Below are positions 26,691-36,975 of a DNA stretch of 64,000 nucleotides, piece by piece. The translations under genes were made by a program, and so were the position numbers. Under the pieces are notes generated by a model. That model saw nothing but the letters and a program-made list of their open reading frames with translations. It was not told where the DNA came from and ran no database searches. Location: assembly GCA_035263865.1 (NCBI GenBank), contig DATFQX010000509.1, positions 7,130-71,129 of the forward strand, given 5' to 3'. Source of the stretch: VAZQ01 sp035263865 (GTDB lineage Bacteria; Pseudomonadota; Alphaproteobacteria; Rhizobiales; Xanthobacteraceae). Numbering within the stretch: the first letter of the stretch is position 1; every line of letters begins with the position of its first letter.

Positions 26691-27173
26691 ATGCGCATCG
26701 TGATCGCTGCCGTCGGCCGTTTAAAGCAAGGTCCCGAGCGTGAGCTCGCCGAACGCTATTGCAAGCGCGCACTGGATGCTGGCCGCAGGGCCGGATTGAG
26801 CGCCGTCGATATCGTCGAAATCAAGGAGAGCCGCGCCGGCGACGCCACCCGGCGCATGGTCGAAGAATCGATTGCGATTGCCAATATCATCCCCGATGGC
26901 GCAGTCATCGTGGTCCTTGATGAACGCGGGGAGAGCATGGGCAGCGCCGGTTTTGCCGCGCGGCTGCAAGAATGGCGAGGGCAGCGCAAGCCCGCGGTCG
27001 TGTTCGTTATCGGCGCCGCCGACGGACTGGCGCCGAGCCTGCGGGAAAAAGCGAGCCTTGCCATCGCCTTTGGCGCGGCGACTTGGCCGCATCAACTTAT
27101 TCGCATTATGCTTATGGAGCAGATTTACCGCGCCGTTACGATCCTGACTGGGCATCCCTATCATCGCGCTTGA
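26691..27173 (+). CDS. rlmH: 23S rRNA (pseudouridine1915-N3)-methyltransferase
   Basis: A SPOUT-class enzyme of 160 residues that methylates pseudouridine 1915 in helix 69. Typical elements are MRIVIAAVGRLKQGPE, VVLDERGESM, VIGAADGL and the C-terminal knot PHQLIRIMLMEQIYRA followed by HPYHRA. Follows rsfS as in most bacteria; 70 bases apart. Confidence 0.97.
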   Translation: MRIVIAAVGRLKQGPERELAERYCKRALDAGRRAGLSAVDIVEIKESRAGDATRRMVEESIAIANIIPDGAVIVVLDERGESMGSAGFAARLQEWRGQRKPAVVFVIGAADGLAPSLREKASLAIAFGAATWPHQLIRIMLMEQIYRAVTILTGHPYHRA

Positions 27174-27279
27174 GCGGCGCCATTGCCGCGCAGACGTAAA
27201 ACAAGAAGAAAATCACGCATTTGCGTGCCCGGCGTCTGTAAAAGCTTTCCCTCGTCTTAATCCAGCGCCAATTTTGATT

Positions 27280-28656
27280 ATGACTCGCGCCTGGAACTCC
27301 TTCGCACAGAGCATATTGATCCTGGTCGTGTTGGCCTTTCTCATCATCCTCTGTTCGGCGATCCTGACCACCGCGGGAACGTGGCCACCGAGCTTCACCG
27401 CCGCATCAGCCCAAGCCCCCGCTCCGCAAAGTGGGGTCCCGAGCCTCGATGCGCTCAATGCGCGCGTGCAGGAGCTGGAGGCGCTGCGCGCCGAGCAGCG
27501 AAGAACGCTCGAAAACGAAGCGCGGCTCAAGCGAGAGATCGAGTCGATCGGCGACGACCGGCGCAGATTCAATCAGCAACTCATCGACACTGCGTCCCGA
27601 GTTAGCGCCGTCGAGGAGCGGGTCGCGCAAACGCAAGGGCGTCTCGAGCCGCTCGAAAATGCCGAACAGGCGCTGCGGAACTCGTTGGGGCAGCGGCGTA
27701 GCCTCATCGCGGAGGTCCTAGGCGCCTTGCAGCGAATCGGCCGGCATGCCCCGAGCGGACTGATGATCAAGGCCGAAGATGCGCTGCAATCGGTTCGCTC
27801 GGCGATGATGCTGGGAGCAGTACTGCCCGAAATGCGACAGCAAGCCGAAGTGCTCGCGGCAGATCTTGGCGAGCTCGTGCGTCTGCGCCAACAGATTGCC
27901 GCCGAGCGGGACCGCCTCGCCCGCGATCTATTCGTGCTCGCGGACGAACGCCAGCGCCTTTCGCTGTACGTCGACGAGCGTCAACGGCGCTTGGCGGAAG
28001 CCGAGCAGGCCTTGACCGACGAACGCCAACGCGCCGCCGAGCTGGGACGCCAGGCAGAGAATCTCAATCAACTGATCGCCAAGCTCGAACAGGGTCTGAA
28101 CACCGCCGCGCGTGCGGCGCGCGCGGCGGCGCGCGCGAGCGAAGACGCAAAACCCTCAGGCAGCCGGCCTGACCTCGCAGCGCTCAAAGATCGGGGGCGG
28201 CTCACTCCTGCCGTGGCCTTTGCCTCGGCTAAAGGCATGCTGCCATTGCCGGTCAACGGTGCTCGAATCAAAGAATTTGGAGCGGCTGACGGGCTTGGGG
28301 GCACCGAAAAGGGCATGTCTATCGGCGCCCGCCCTGGCAGCCAAATCACCGCCCCATGCGACGGATGGGTCGTTTATGCGGGTCCGTTCCGCAATTATGG
28401 CCAACTCTTGATCCTTAATGCCGGCGGCGGATATCATGTCTTGCTCGCTGGGATGGAACGGATATCCGTTGATTTGGGGCAGTTCGTGGTGACGGGCGAG
28501 CCCGTCGCGGTGATGGGCGACGGAGCCCAATCGGCCGTTGCTAAAGCGGGCGGTGTAAGCCAACCCGTTCTATATGTAGAGTTCCGCAAGGACGGGGTTC
28601 CCGTCGATCCAGGTCCATGGTGGGCCGTAAACGAAGGCCAGAAGGTTCGCGGATGA
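27280..28656 (+). CDS. Murein hydrolase activator, EnvC-like
   Basis: A 458-residue periplasmic coiled-coil protein: an N-terminal hydrophobic segment (residues 10-40), a long heptad-rich helical region (about 60-290, ending in an Ala/Arg run) and a C-terminal LytM/M23 domain. The LytM zinc ligands are degenerate: where catalytic enzymes have GGTHKGID, this one reads GGTEKGMS, and HxH is HVLL. Such domains activate amidases at the division septum rather than cut peptidoglycan. ATG 27280 is used rather than the adjacent TTG. The stop overlaps the ctpA start (ATGA). Confidence 0.88.
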   Translation: MTRAWNSFAQSILILVVLAFLIILCSAILTTAGTWPPSFTAASAQAPAPQSGVPSLDALNARVQELEALRAEQRRTLENEARLKREIESIGDDRRRFNQQLIDTASRVSAVEERVAQTQGRLEPLENAEQALRNSLGQRRSLIAEVLGALQRIGRHAPSGLMIKAEDALQSVRSAMMLGAVLPEMRQQAEVLAADLGELVRLRQQIAAERDRLARDLFVLADERQRLSLYVDERQRRLAEAEQALTDERQRAAELGRQAENLNQLIAKLEQGLNTAARAARAAARASEDAKPSGSRPDLAALKDRGRLTPAVAFASAKGMLPLPVNGARIKEFGAADGLGGTEKGMSIGARPGSQITAPCDGWVVYAGPFRNYGQLLILNAGGGYHVLLAGMERISVDLGQFVVTGEPVAVMGDGAQSAVAKAGGVSQPVLYVEFRKDGVPVDPGPWWAVNEGQKVRG

Positions 28657-29987
28657 TCATGCCCAAGACTTCCCTGATTCTCCTCGGTGCGGCGGCGGGC
28701 GTAGCCGTGACACTGATCGCAACCCCGCCCCGCATCGTGCTCGATGGGGCACGCGCACAAGCGGCCGCCGCCGATACCTACCGGCAGCTAAGCCTGTTCG
28801 GGGATGTGTTCGAGCGGGTACGGGCGGACTACGTGGAAAAGCCCGACGACAGCAAGCTGATCGAATCGGCGATCAACGGAATGCTGGCGGGGCTCGATCC
28901 ACATTCGAGCTATATGGACTCCAAGAGCTTCCGCGACATGCAGGTGCAGACGCGTGGCGAGTTCGGCGGTCTCGGCATCGAAGTGACCATGGAGGACGGG
29001 CTGATCAAGGTCGTCGCTCCAATCGACGAGACGCCGGCAGCCAAAGCCGGCATCATGGCGAATGACATCATCACCCACCTCGACGACGAGCCGGTGCAGG
29101 GGCTCACCCTGAACCAGGCGGTTGAGAAAATGCGTGGGCCGGAGAACTCCAAGATCAAGCTCAAGATCATGCGCAAGGGCCAGGATAAGCCCGTCGAGGT
29201 CACCATTATCCGCGCACGCATCCAGGTGCGCTCCGTGCGCTCGCACCTCGAAGGCGACGATGTCGGCTTTATCCGCGTCACCCAGTTCAACGAGCAGACC
29301 ACCGAAGGCCTGAAGAAAGCGATCACCGACCTTTCCACTCAGGCTGGCGACAAGCTCAAGGGCTACGTCATCGACCTGCGTAACAACCCGGGCGGATTAC
29401 TCGACCAGGCGATCTCCGTGTCCGATGCCTTCCTGGAGAAGGGCGAGATTGTGTCGACGCGCGGCCGCAATGCCGAGGAGACACAGCGGTTCAATGCGCG
29501 TGCCGGCGATCTCACCAAGAGCAAGCCCGTCATCGTGCTGATCAACGGCGGCTCGGCGTCGGCTTCCGAAATTGTGGCGGGCGCGCTGCAAGATCACCGC
29601 CGCGCGACCGTCATCGGCACGCGCTCGTTCGGCAAGGGCTCGGTGCAAACGATCATTCCTCTGGGCTCGGGCAATGGGGCGCTGCGGCTGACCACCGCGC
29701 GCTATTTCACGCCGTCCGGACGGTCGATCCAGGCGAAGGGCATTTCCCCCGACATCGAGGTGCTTCAGGAGGTGCCCGACGAGCTCAAAGCGCGCACCGA
29801 TACGCGCGGCGAGGCATCGCTGCGCGGGCACCTCAAGGCCGAAGGAGACGAGCAGACCGGCTCGCAGTCCTACATTCCACCAGATCCGAAGGACGACAAG
29901 GCGCTCCATACCGCGCTCGATCTCATTCGCGGCATCCAAAAAAATTCGGCTTATCCGCCGAACCCGAAAACCGCCGTGCCGAACTAG
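28653..29987 (+). CDS. ctpA: S41-family C-terminal processing peptidase
   Basis: Cleaves C-terminal parts of periplasmic or lipid-anchored proteins. The 444-residue protein has a signal/anchor near residues 5-25, a PDZ domain around GGLGIEVTMEDGLIKVVAP, and a Ser/Lys dyad: NGGSASASEIVAG (Ser) and RSFGKGSVQ (Lys). The gene follows and overlaps the EnvC-like gene, the usual order in Rhizobiales. A hairpin follows after the stop codon. Confidence 0.95.
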   Translation: MIMPKTSLILLGAAAGVAVTLIATPPRIVLDGARAQAAAADTYRQLSLFGDVFERVRADYVEKPDDSKLIESAINGMLAGLDPHSSYMDSKSFRDMQVQTRGEFGGLGIEVTMEDGLIKVVAPIDETPAAKAGIMANDIITHLDDEPVQGLTLNQAVEKMRGPENSKIKLKIMRKGQDKPVEVTIIRARIQVRSVRSHLEGDDVGFIRVTQFNEQTTEGLKKAITDLSTQAGDKLKGYVIDLRNNPGGLLDQAISVSDAFLEKGEIVSTRGRNAEETQRFNARAGDLTKSKPVIVLINGGSASASEIVAGALQDHRRATVIGTRSFGKGSVQTIIPLGSGNGALRLTTARYFTPSGRSIQAKGISPDIEVLQEVPDELKARTDTRGEASLRGHLKAEGDEQTGSQSYIPPDPKDDKALHTALDLIRGIQKNSAYPPNPKTAVPN

Positions 29988-30010
29988 GAGAGGCGATTCA
30001 TATCCAGTGA

Positions 30011-30040
30011 CGGGGCGGCCTGCGGCCGCCCCGATGCTTT
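30011..30040 (+). terminator. Hairpin terminator after ctpA
   Basis: A perfect 10-bp GC stem with a three-base loop: CGGGGCGGCC and its complement at 30024-30033, about 25 bases beyond the ctpA stop. Only a short T run follows, so termination may be partial or Rho-assisted. Confidence 0.6.
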
Positions 30041-30148
30041 CCGCGGTCTGATGAGGGCTCGCCACCCGTAGCAGCACAGGCCTCGATTGGAGCCGAGAGG
30101 CCAATTATCGACGGCAGCTCTCGCGCGCCCTATCACCACGTGGGAACG

Positions 30149-30661
30149 ATGATGCCGCGTTTCGAATCGCTACCTTATCGCCCCTGCGTCGGCACCGTGG
30201 TGTTCAATCGCCACGGGCGCGTGTTCATCGGCCGCCGCATCGATGGGCCCGAGCATGTCGACAAGACTCACGCCTGGCAGCTGCCGCAGGGCGGCATCGA
30301 CGGTGGCGAGGACCCCTGGCCTGCGGCACTGCGCGAACTTTACGAGGAAACCAACATCCGTTCGGTCGAAAAGCTCGGCGAGATCGAGGAAGATCTCTGC
30401 TACGACATCCCGCGCGAGATCGTTGGCAGGGCCTGGGGGGGCAAGTACCGAGGGCAATGCCAGAGATGGTACGCGCTGCGTTTCACCGGCAAGGACAGCG
30501 AAATCGACATTGCGCATCCCGCCGGTGGCCACAAGCCGGAATTTGTCGAATGGCGCTGGGAACGGCTGGCGCGCGTCGTCGACTTGGTCGTGCCGTTCAA
30601 GCGGCCGGTTTACCAGCGGCTCGTGAAGGAGTTCGCGAGGTTTGCGGCCGACGCGAATTAA
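30149..30661 (+). CDS. rppH: RNA pyrophosphohydrolase
   Basis: A Nudix enzyme of 170 residues that removes pyrophosphate from the 5' end of mRNA to start decay. The Nudix box is visible as GGIDGGEDPWPAALRELYEET with the needed Glu residues, preceded by WQLPQGG. ATG 30149 or 30152 is the likely start (GTG 30140 also in frame). Its TAA overlaps the atpC stop codon on the other strand by two bases, and no terminator is visible between. Confidence 0.95.
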   Translation: MMPRFESLPYRPCVGTVVFNRHGRVFIGRRIDGPEHVDKTHAWQLPQGGIDGGEDPWPAALRELYEETNIRSVEKLGEIEEDLCYDIPREIVGRAWGGKYRGQCQRWYALRFTGKDSEIDIAHPAGGHKPEFVEWRWERLARVVDLVVPFKRPVYQRLVKEFARFAADAN

Positions 30662-31056
30662 GCGACCAGCGCAGCCTGTAGCGCTCTTAGCCGATCAAGC
30701 TTTTGGGCAAGTTTGTCGCGCGTCCAGTCGTCCTTCTCATCGGCGACGTCTTCCTCGGTATCCTTGATCACGCCGGCAAGCTGCGTCACGTCAAACTCTT
30801 CCACGGGCACCGCCATGTCGGCCAGGACAGTGAGGCCGCCTGGACCGACCTCGGCAAAACCGCCTTCGACGACGATTCGGTGCGCCTCGCGTTCGCCGTA
30901 AATGACAAGAATCCCCGGCCGCAGCGTCGTAACGAACGGAGCGTGCCCCGCGAGCACGCCGAAGTCGCCTTCCGAGCCAGGCACGTCTACCTGATTGACC
31001 TCTCCGGAGAACAAAAGCTTCTCCGGCGAGACAAGATCAAAGTGGAAGGTGGCCAT
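30658..31056 (-). CDS. atpC: F1 ATP synthase epsilon subunit
   Basis: 132 residues; N-terminal beta sandwich with FHFDLVSPEKLLFSGEV and VPGSEGDFGVLAGHAPFV, then a helical C-terminal arm. It connects the rotor stalk and regulates ATP hydrolysis. Last gene of the atp operon, 78 bases after atpD. Confidence 0.97.
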   Translation of the reverse strand: MATFHFDLVSPEKLLFSGEVNQVDVPGSEGDFGVLAGHAPFVTTLRPGILVIYGEREAHRIVVEGGFAEVGPGGLTVLADMAVPVEEFDVTQLAGVIKDTEEDVADEKDDWTRDKLAQKLDRLRALQAALVA

Positions 31057-31134
31057 AGGACGCCCGTTGGGTTCTGGTCGTTATCCGGCAAAGGCGAACA
31101 GCGCTTTATCTCGCGTTCGCTACTCGCCAACCAA

Positions 31135-32571
<1,437 letters not shown>

Positions 32572-32612
32572 GGCTGGTCCTTGTTATTGCGCCGATATAG
32601 AAGGTTGCGAGT

Positions 32613-33488
32613 TCACACCGCCTCGGCACCGGAAATGATCTCGATCAGCTCCTTCGTGATCATCGCCTGGCGCGTGCGGTTGTAGGTTAGCGTCTGTTTG
32701 CGGATCATTTCGCCCGCGTTTCGCGTGGCGTTGTCCATCGCGGTCATCTGCGCGCCGTAGAACGAGGCGGCATTCTCCAGGAGCGCGCCGAAAATCTGCA
32801 CGGAGACGTTGCGCGGCAGAAGCTCGAGGAGGATCTCTTCCTCGTCGGGCTCGTATTCATAGAACACGCCGTTATCGCGGCCCGCGCCGCCCTCGAATAC
32901 GGGCGGAATGATCTGCTGGGCCGTCGGGATCTGGGCGATGATGGACTTGAAACGCGAAAAGAACAGTGTGCAGACGTCGAATGCACCCTGGTTGTAAAGC
33001 CGCAAGATCTTGTCGGCGATATCCTCGGCGTGTTGGAAGGTGAGGGTGCGGACCGCGCGTAGCTCGATGTGCTCGATGATCTGCCTCTCGTAAGTACGGC
33101 GAAGCTGCTCGTAGCCTTTGCGGCCGACACAAAAGAACTTGACCTCCTTGCTTTCGGCCGTCAGTGTATTTGCCCGCTCGCGCGCAAGACGCACGATCGC
33201 CGAGTTGAACGGACCGCACAGGCCACGCTCGGCGGTGCATACCAGCAGGAGATGCACCCGGTTGCTGCCGGTTCCGGCCAGCAATCGCGGCGCTGTGCCG
33301 AGATCGCCGACCGCGGCGGCGATATTGCCAAGCACCTTCGCCATCTGCCGGGCGTAGGGACGCGCGGCCTCGGCCACGACCTGCGCACGCCGCAGCTTCG
33401 ATGCCGCGACCATCTGCATGGCCTTGGTGATCTTTTGCGTCGCCTTGGTGGCGGCGATGCGCACGCGCATGTCTTTGAGGCTGGGCAT
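32613..33488 (-). CDS. atpG: F1 ATP synthase gamma subunit
   Basis: 291 residues; the central rotor shaft. Conserved N-terminal RIAATKATQKITKAMQMVAA and C-terminal ATRNAGEMIRKQTLTYNRTRQA match the two long antiparallel helices. Between atpA and this gene is a 117-base repeat-bearing gap. Confidence 0.97.
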   Translation of the reverse strand: MPSLKDMRVRIAATKATQKITKAMQMVAASKLRRAQVVAEAARPYARQMAKVLGNIAAAVGDLGTAPRLLAGTGSNRVHLLLVCTAERGLCGPFNSAIVRLARERANTLTAESKEVKFFCVGRKGYEQLRRTYERQIIEHIELRAVRTLTFQHAEDIADKILRLYNQGAFDVCTLFFSRFKSIIAQIPTAQQIIPPVFEGGAGRDNGVFYEYEPDEEEILLELLPRNVSVQIFGALLENAASFYGAQMTAMDNATRNAGEMIRKQTLTYNRTRQAMITKELIEIISGAEAV

Positions 33489-33496
33489 TTGAGGTC

Positions 33497-33605
33497 GGAT
33501 GACAGAGGACGGACGACAGAGGACGGAGAAGCGAACGATCCCGTCAGACGTCGATCATTGGCCGTCGATCACCTGTCGTCTGTTCTCCATCTCCTGTCGT
33601 CGGCT
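33497..33605. repeat. Heptad-type inverted repeat in the atpA-atpG gap, locus C
   Basis: Two tandem 14-base units, ggatgacagaggac and ggacgacagaggac, lie at 33497-33510 and 33511-33524, each two heptads long. The far side (33580-33603) contains the partial complement: gacgacagaggacggagaa against a right arm complementary to gacgacaggagatggagaa, with 16 of 19 bases matching. GTCGATC occurs twice in the centre. It sits inside the operon, so it would be transcribed. Confidence 0.6.
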
Positions 33606-35135
33606 TCACGCGAAGGTCTTGGCATATCCGTCGACCGCGGCTTTGACCTTGGCAGCGGTGGCGTCATCGAGATCCCGGCTATCGCGGATAGCGGAGAGGA
33701 CGTCCGCGTGTTGCGTACGCACCAGTGTCAACAGGCCCTCCTCAAAGGCGCGCACCCGATCGACGGGAATAGGATCGAGATAGCCGTGGACTCCGGCATA
33801 GATGACGACCACCTGCTCCTCCATCTTGAGCGGCGAAAACTGCGGCTGCTTGAGCAGTTCGGTGAGCCGCGCGCCCCGGTTGAGCAGGCGCTGGGTCGTG
33901 GCATCGAGATCGGAGCCGAACTGCGCGAATGCCGCCATTTCGCGATACTGCGCGAGTTCGCCTTTGATGCGCCCGGCGACCTTCTTCATCGCCTTGGTCT
34001 GCGCGGCGGAGCCGACGCGTGACACGGACAGCCCAACGTTCACCGCCGGGCGGATGCCCTGATAGAACAAGTCCGTCTCCAGAAAGATCTGTCCGTCGGT
34101 GATCGAGATGACGTTGGTCGGGATATAGGCGGAGACGTCGTTCGCCTGCGTCTCGATGATGGGAAGCCCCGTGAGCGATCCCGCCTTGTGGTCCTCGTTC
34201 ATCTTGGCGGCGCGTTCGAGCAGCCGCGAGTGCAGATAAAAAACGTCGCCGGGATAGGCCTCGCGTCCGGGCGGACGGCGCAACAACAGCGACATCTGCC
34301 GATATGCGACGGCCTGTTTCGAGAGGTCATCGTAGACGATCACCGCGTGCATGCCGTTATCGCGGAAATATTCTCCCATGGTACAGCCGGAAAAGGGCGC
34401 GAGAAATTGCATCGGCGCGGGATCGGACGCTGTCGCCGAAACGATGATCGAATAATCGAGCGCGTCGTGCTCCTCCAGCACCTTGGCGAATTGCACCACG
34501 GTCGAGCGTTTCTGGCCGACGGCCACATAGACACAATAGAGCTTGACCTTCTCGTCGCCCGTGGCGTTCAGCGCCTTCTGATTGAGAATGGTGTCGAGCG
34601 CAATCGCGGTCTTGCCTGTCTGCCGGTCGCCGATGATCAGCTCACGCTGGCCGCGGCCGATCGGAATGAGCGCGTCAATGGCCTTGAGGCCGGTGGCCAT
34701 TGGTTCATTCACGGATCTGCGCGGGATGATGCCGGGCGCTTTGACGTCCACGCGTCTGCGCTCCTTTGCATCGATCGGGCCCTTGCCATCGATCGGGTTG
34801 CCGAGCGCGTCGACGACGCGACCGAGCAACGCCTTGCCGACAGGCGCGTCGACGATGGCGCGCGTGCGCTTGACCGTCTGACCTTCCTTGATCTCGCGGT
34901 CCTCACCGAAGATCACGATGCCGACGTTGTCGATCTCGAGATTGAGCGCCATTCCGCGTACGCCGTTCTCGAACTCGACCATCTCGCCGGCCTCAACGTT
35001 GTCGAGGCCATAGACGCGAGCGACGCCGTCACCGACCGAGAGAACCTGGCCGACCTCCGTGACTTCGGCCTCCTGGCCGAAGTTTTTGATCTGCTCTTTC
35101 AGAATTGCCGAAATTTCGGCAGGGCGGATGTCCAT
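33606..35135 (-). CDS. atpA: F1 ATP synthase alpha subunit
   Basis: 509 residues; regulatory nucleotide-binding subunit. P-loop GDRQTGKTA is near residue 170, followed by YVAVGQKRSTV. The C-terminal PQFSPLKMEEQVVVIYAG is conserved. Its ATG shares one base with the atpH stop (TGATG), so the two are translationally coupled. Confidence 0.98.
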   Translation of the reverse strand: MDIRPAEISAILKEQIKNFGQEAEVTEVGQVLSVGDGVARVYGLDNVEAGEMVEFENGVRGMALNLEIDNVGIVIFGEDREIKEGQTVKRTRAIVDAPVGKALLGRVVDALGNPIDGKGPIDAKERRRVDVKAPGIIPRRSVNEPMATGLKAIDALIPIGRGQRELIIGDRQTGKTAIALDTILNQKALNATGDEKVKLYCVYVAVGQKRSTVVQFAKVLEEHDALDYSIIVSATASDPAPMQFLAPFSGCTMGEYFRDNGMHAVIVYDDLSKQAVAYRQMSLLLRRPPGREAYPGDVFYLHSRLLERAAKMNEDHKAGSLTGLPIIETQANDVSAYIPTNVISITDGQIFLETDLFYQGIRPAVNVGLSVSRVGSAAQTKAMKKVAGRIKGELAQYREMAAFAQFGSDLDATTQRLLNRGARLTELLKQPQFSPLKMEEQVVVIYAGVHGYLDPIPVDRVRAFEEGLLTLVRTQHADVLSAIRDSRDLDDATAAKVKAAVDGYAKTFA

Positions 35136-35695
35136 CAGTGGACCTCTTTCATCGCGACCTTCATCGCATTGAGTTTTGTGCGCAGCGAGCTGTCGACCAT
35201 GCGCGAGCCGAGCTTGACGACGAGACCCCCGATGATCGAGGGCTCGACCTTCACTTTCATCTCGACATGCTTCTTGGTTACGGCCGTCAGCGCATCCTTG
35301 ATGGCGGCAAGATGTGCCTCACTCGGTTGCTCGGCGAGCGTGACTTCGGCAGTGACCTCACCCTCGTGCTTGGCGACGAGCGCCCGGTAGGCGCGCGCCA
35401 CGTCGAGCGCCGCGAAAAGTCGCCGGTTGGTTCCCAGCAGTTTGAGGACATTGGCGGCAAGCCCATCGATGCCCGCGCGGTCAAGAACGCCCGAGAGCGC
35501 GCGTGTCTGCTCCTCGGCGGAGAAGACGGGGCTCCTCAGCAGACGAGCCAAATCGGCGACCTCATCGACAAGGGCTTCGAAACGATCGAGATCAACCTTG
35601 ACGCGATCGATACCGTTCTGTTCGCGCGCGAGCTCGAACAAGGCGGTCGCGTAGCGGCCCGCCATGCCCGAGACGATTGTCTGTTCGCCTGCCAC
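35135..35695 (-). CDS. atpH: F1 ATP synthase delta subunit
   Basis: 186 residues; the peripheral stalk cap connecting F1 to the b subunits. SGMAGRYATALFELARE at the N-terminus and VEPSIIGGLVVKLGSRMVDSSLRTKL at the C-terminus are typical. GTG at 35695 is chosen because GGAAGAG lies upstream and it gives family length; the frame stays open further up to 35923. It heads the operon; the 288 bases to the divergent transporter should contain its promoter, but I could not place one. Confidence 0.95.
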   Translation of the reverse strand: MAGEQTIVSGMAGRYATALFELAREQNGIDRVKVDLDRFEALVDEVADLARLLRSPVFSAEEQTRALSGVLDRAGIDGLAANVLKLLGTNRRLFAALDVARAYRALVAKHEGEVTAEVTLAEQPSEAHLAAIKDALTAVTKKHVEMKVKVEPSIIGGLVVKLGSRMVDSSLRTKLNAMKVAMKEVH

Positions 35696-35983
35696 GTTGA
35701 TCTCTTCCGGCAATTCCGAGGGATCGGCACCGCCGTGGACGGTGGGCGCGAAGCCCTTGAGATTCAATGGAACTCTGCATTTCCGCGGAAGAACGCCGGC
35801 GCGCTCCCAAAACCCGCGAGATCGCGCGGTTGCGTAACATACCGCCAACTGCGGTGCAACATGACGAAAGGTCCGCACCGGGGTCGGTATTTTTGCCAAC
35901 CAACGAGCCTTGCGCGAGCACACGGCGGCGGTGCTAAACCCGTTCCTCCTCTCCTCTTCTCTTGCCCTGCCGGAACGCTCAAC

Positions 35984-36910
35984 GTGTCACCCGCCTCCAC
36001 CCATGACGCCGCCGACCCGACGGCTCGCCTCATGCTGGTCGCGGTGAGCCTTGCCTGGGGGCTGAGCTGGCCGGCCATGAAGATTGCGCTCAACGAGATA
36101 CCCCCGTTCAGCATGCGCGTGAGCACGTCGGGGCTGGCGACGGTTGCATTGTTTGCGCTTGCAGTCATGCAGCGGCGCCCGCTCAAGGTTAAGAGCGGCC
36201 GAGCGCGCGCACACCTTGTCATCGCGGGCTGCCTCAACATTGCGTGCTTCACGCTCTTTACCGCCTTCGCGCAACTTGCGACCGCAACCTCTCGCGTGGC
36301 GGTTCTCATCTACACCATGCCGATCTGGGCCGCATTGCTGGCCTATCCGGTCCTCAGCGAGCGGTTCAATCTCTCGCGTGGCATTTCGCTCCTGCTGGGC
36401 GTCCTTGGATTGGCCGTGCTGATCTATCCGCTGATCGGATCGAGCGACTTGATCGGCCTTGCTCTCGCTCTGGCGACGGCGACGAGTTGGGCAGCCGGTA
36501 CAGTCTACTTGAAATGGGCGCAGATCGACGCCGATCCGATGGCAATCTCGGCGTGGCAGCTCTTTGTGGGGCTCCTGGTCACCGTCGCCGGATTGTTCGT
36601 CGTCGAAGGGTCGCTCCACCTTTGGCCCGTTCACCCTCGCGCACTTTGGGCGTTGGCCTTTTCTGCAGTCTTCGGGTCAGCCTTCGCCTATCTGCTCTGG
36701 TTCGAGATCGTGCGCAGGTTGCCACCAACGACCGCGTCCCTCGGCGTGCTGAGCGTTCCGGTCGTTGGCATCGTGGCCTCAGTGCTGATCCTGGGCGAGC
36801 GACCGACTATCACCGATATGGTCGGCTCCGCGCTCATCTTGGCGGCCGCCGCCACAGTATTGCTCGGACCCAATGTACGCCCATCGGAGACGGCTCCGAT
36901 CGAACAATGA
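35984..36910 (+). CDS. DMT-superfamily (EamA) transporter
   Basis: A 308-residue inner-membrane protein with ten hydrophobic segments arranged as two EamA repeats: first AWGLSWPAMKIALNEIPPF, second TSWAAGTVYLKWAQ. EamA carriers export amino acids, metabolites or drugs. GTG at 35984 is the assumed start, as the longer frame upstream overlaps the atp operon antisense. Divergent from atpH; convergent with priA. Confidence 0.85.
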   Translation: MSPASTHDAADPTARLMLVAVSLAWGLSWPAMKIALNEIPPFSMRVSTSGLATVALFALAVMQRRPLKVKSGRARAHLVIAGCLNIACFTLFTAFAQLATATSRVAVLIYTMPIWAALLAYPVLSERFNLSRGISLLLGVLGLAVLIYPLIGSSDLIGLALALATATSWAAGTVYLKWAQIDADPMAISAWQLFVGLLVTVAGLFVVEGSLHLWPVHPRALWALAFSAVFGSAFAYLLWFEIVRRLPPTTASLGVLSVPVVGIVASVLILGERPTITDMVGSALILAAAATVLLGPNVRPSETAPIEQ

Positions 36911-36975
36911 CTTCGCCGACGATTGGGTCGGCGGACTTGCGGGACACCTGCCCTGAGCTCGCTCGGGGCGACAAA

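Noticed and set aside
35105..35983. Upstream extension in frame with the EamA transporter
   Set aside because: It runs antisense through atpH and is not hydrophobic; GTG 35984 gives a normal family length.
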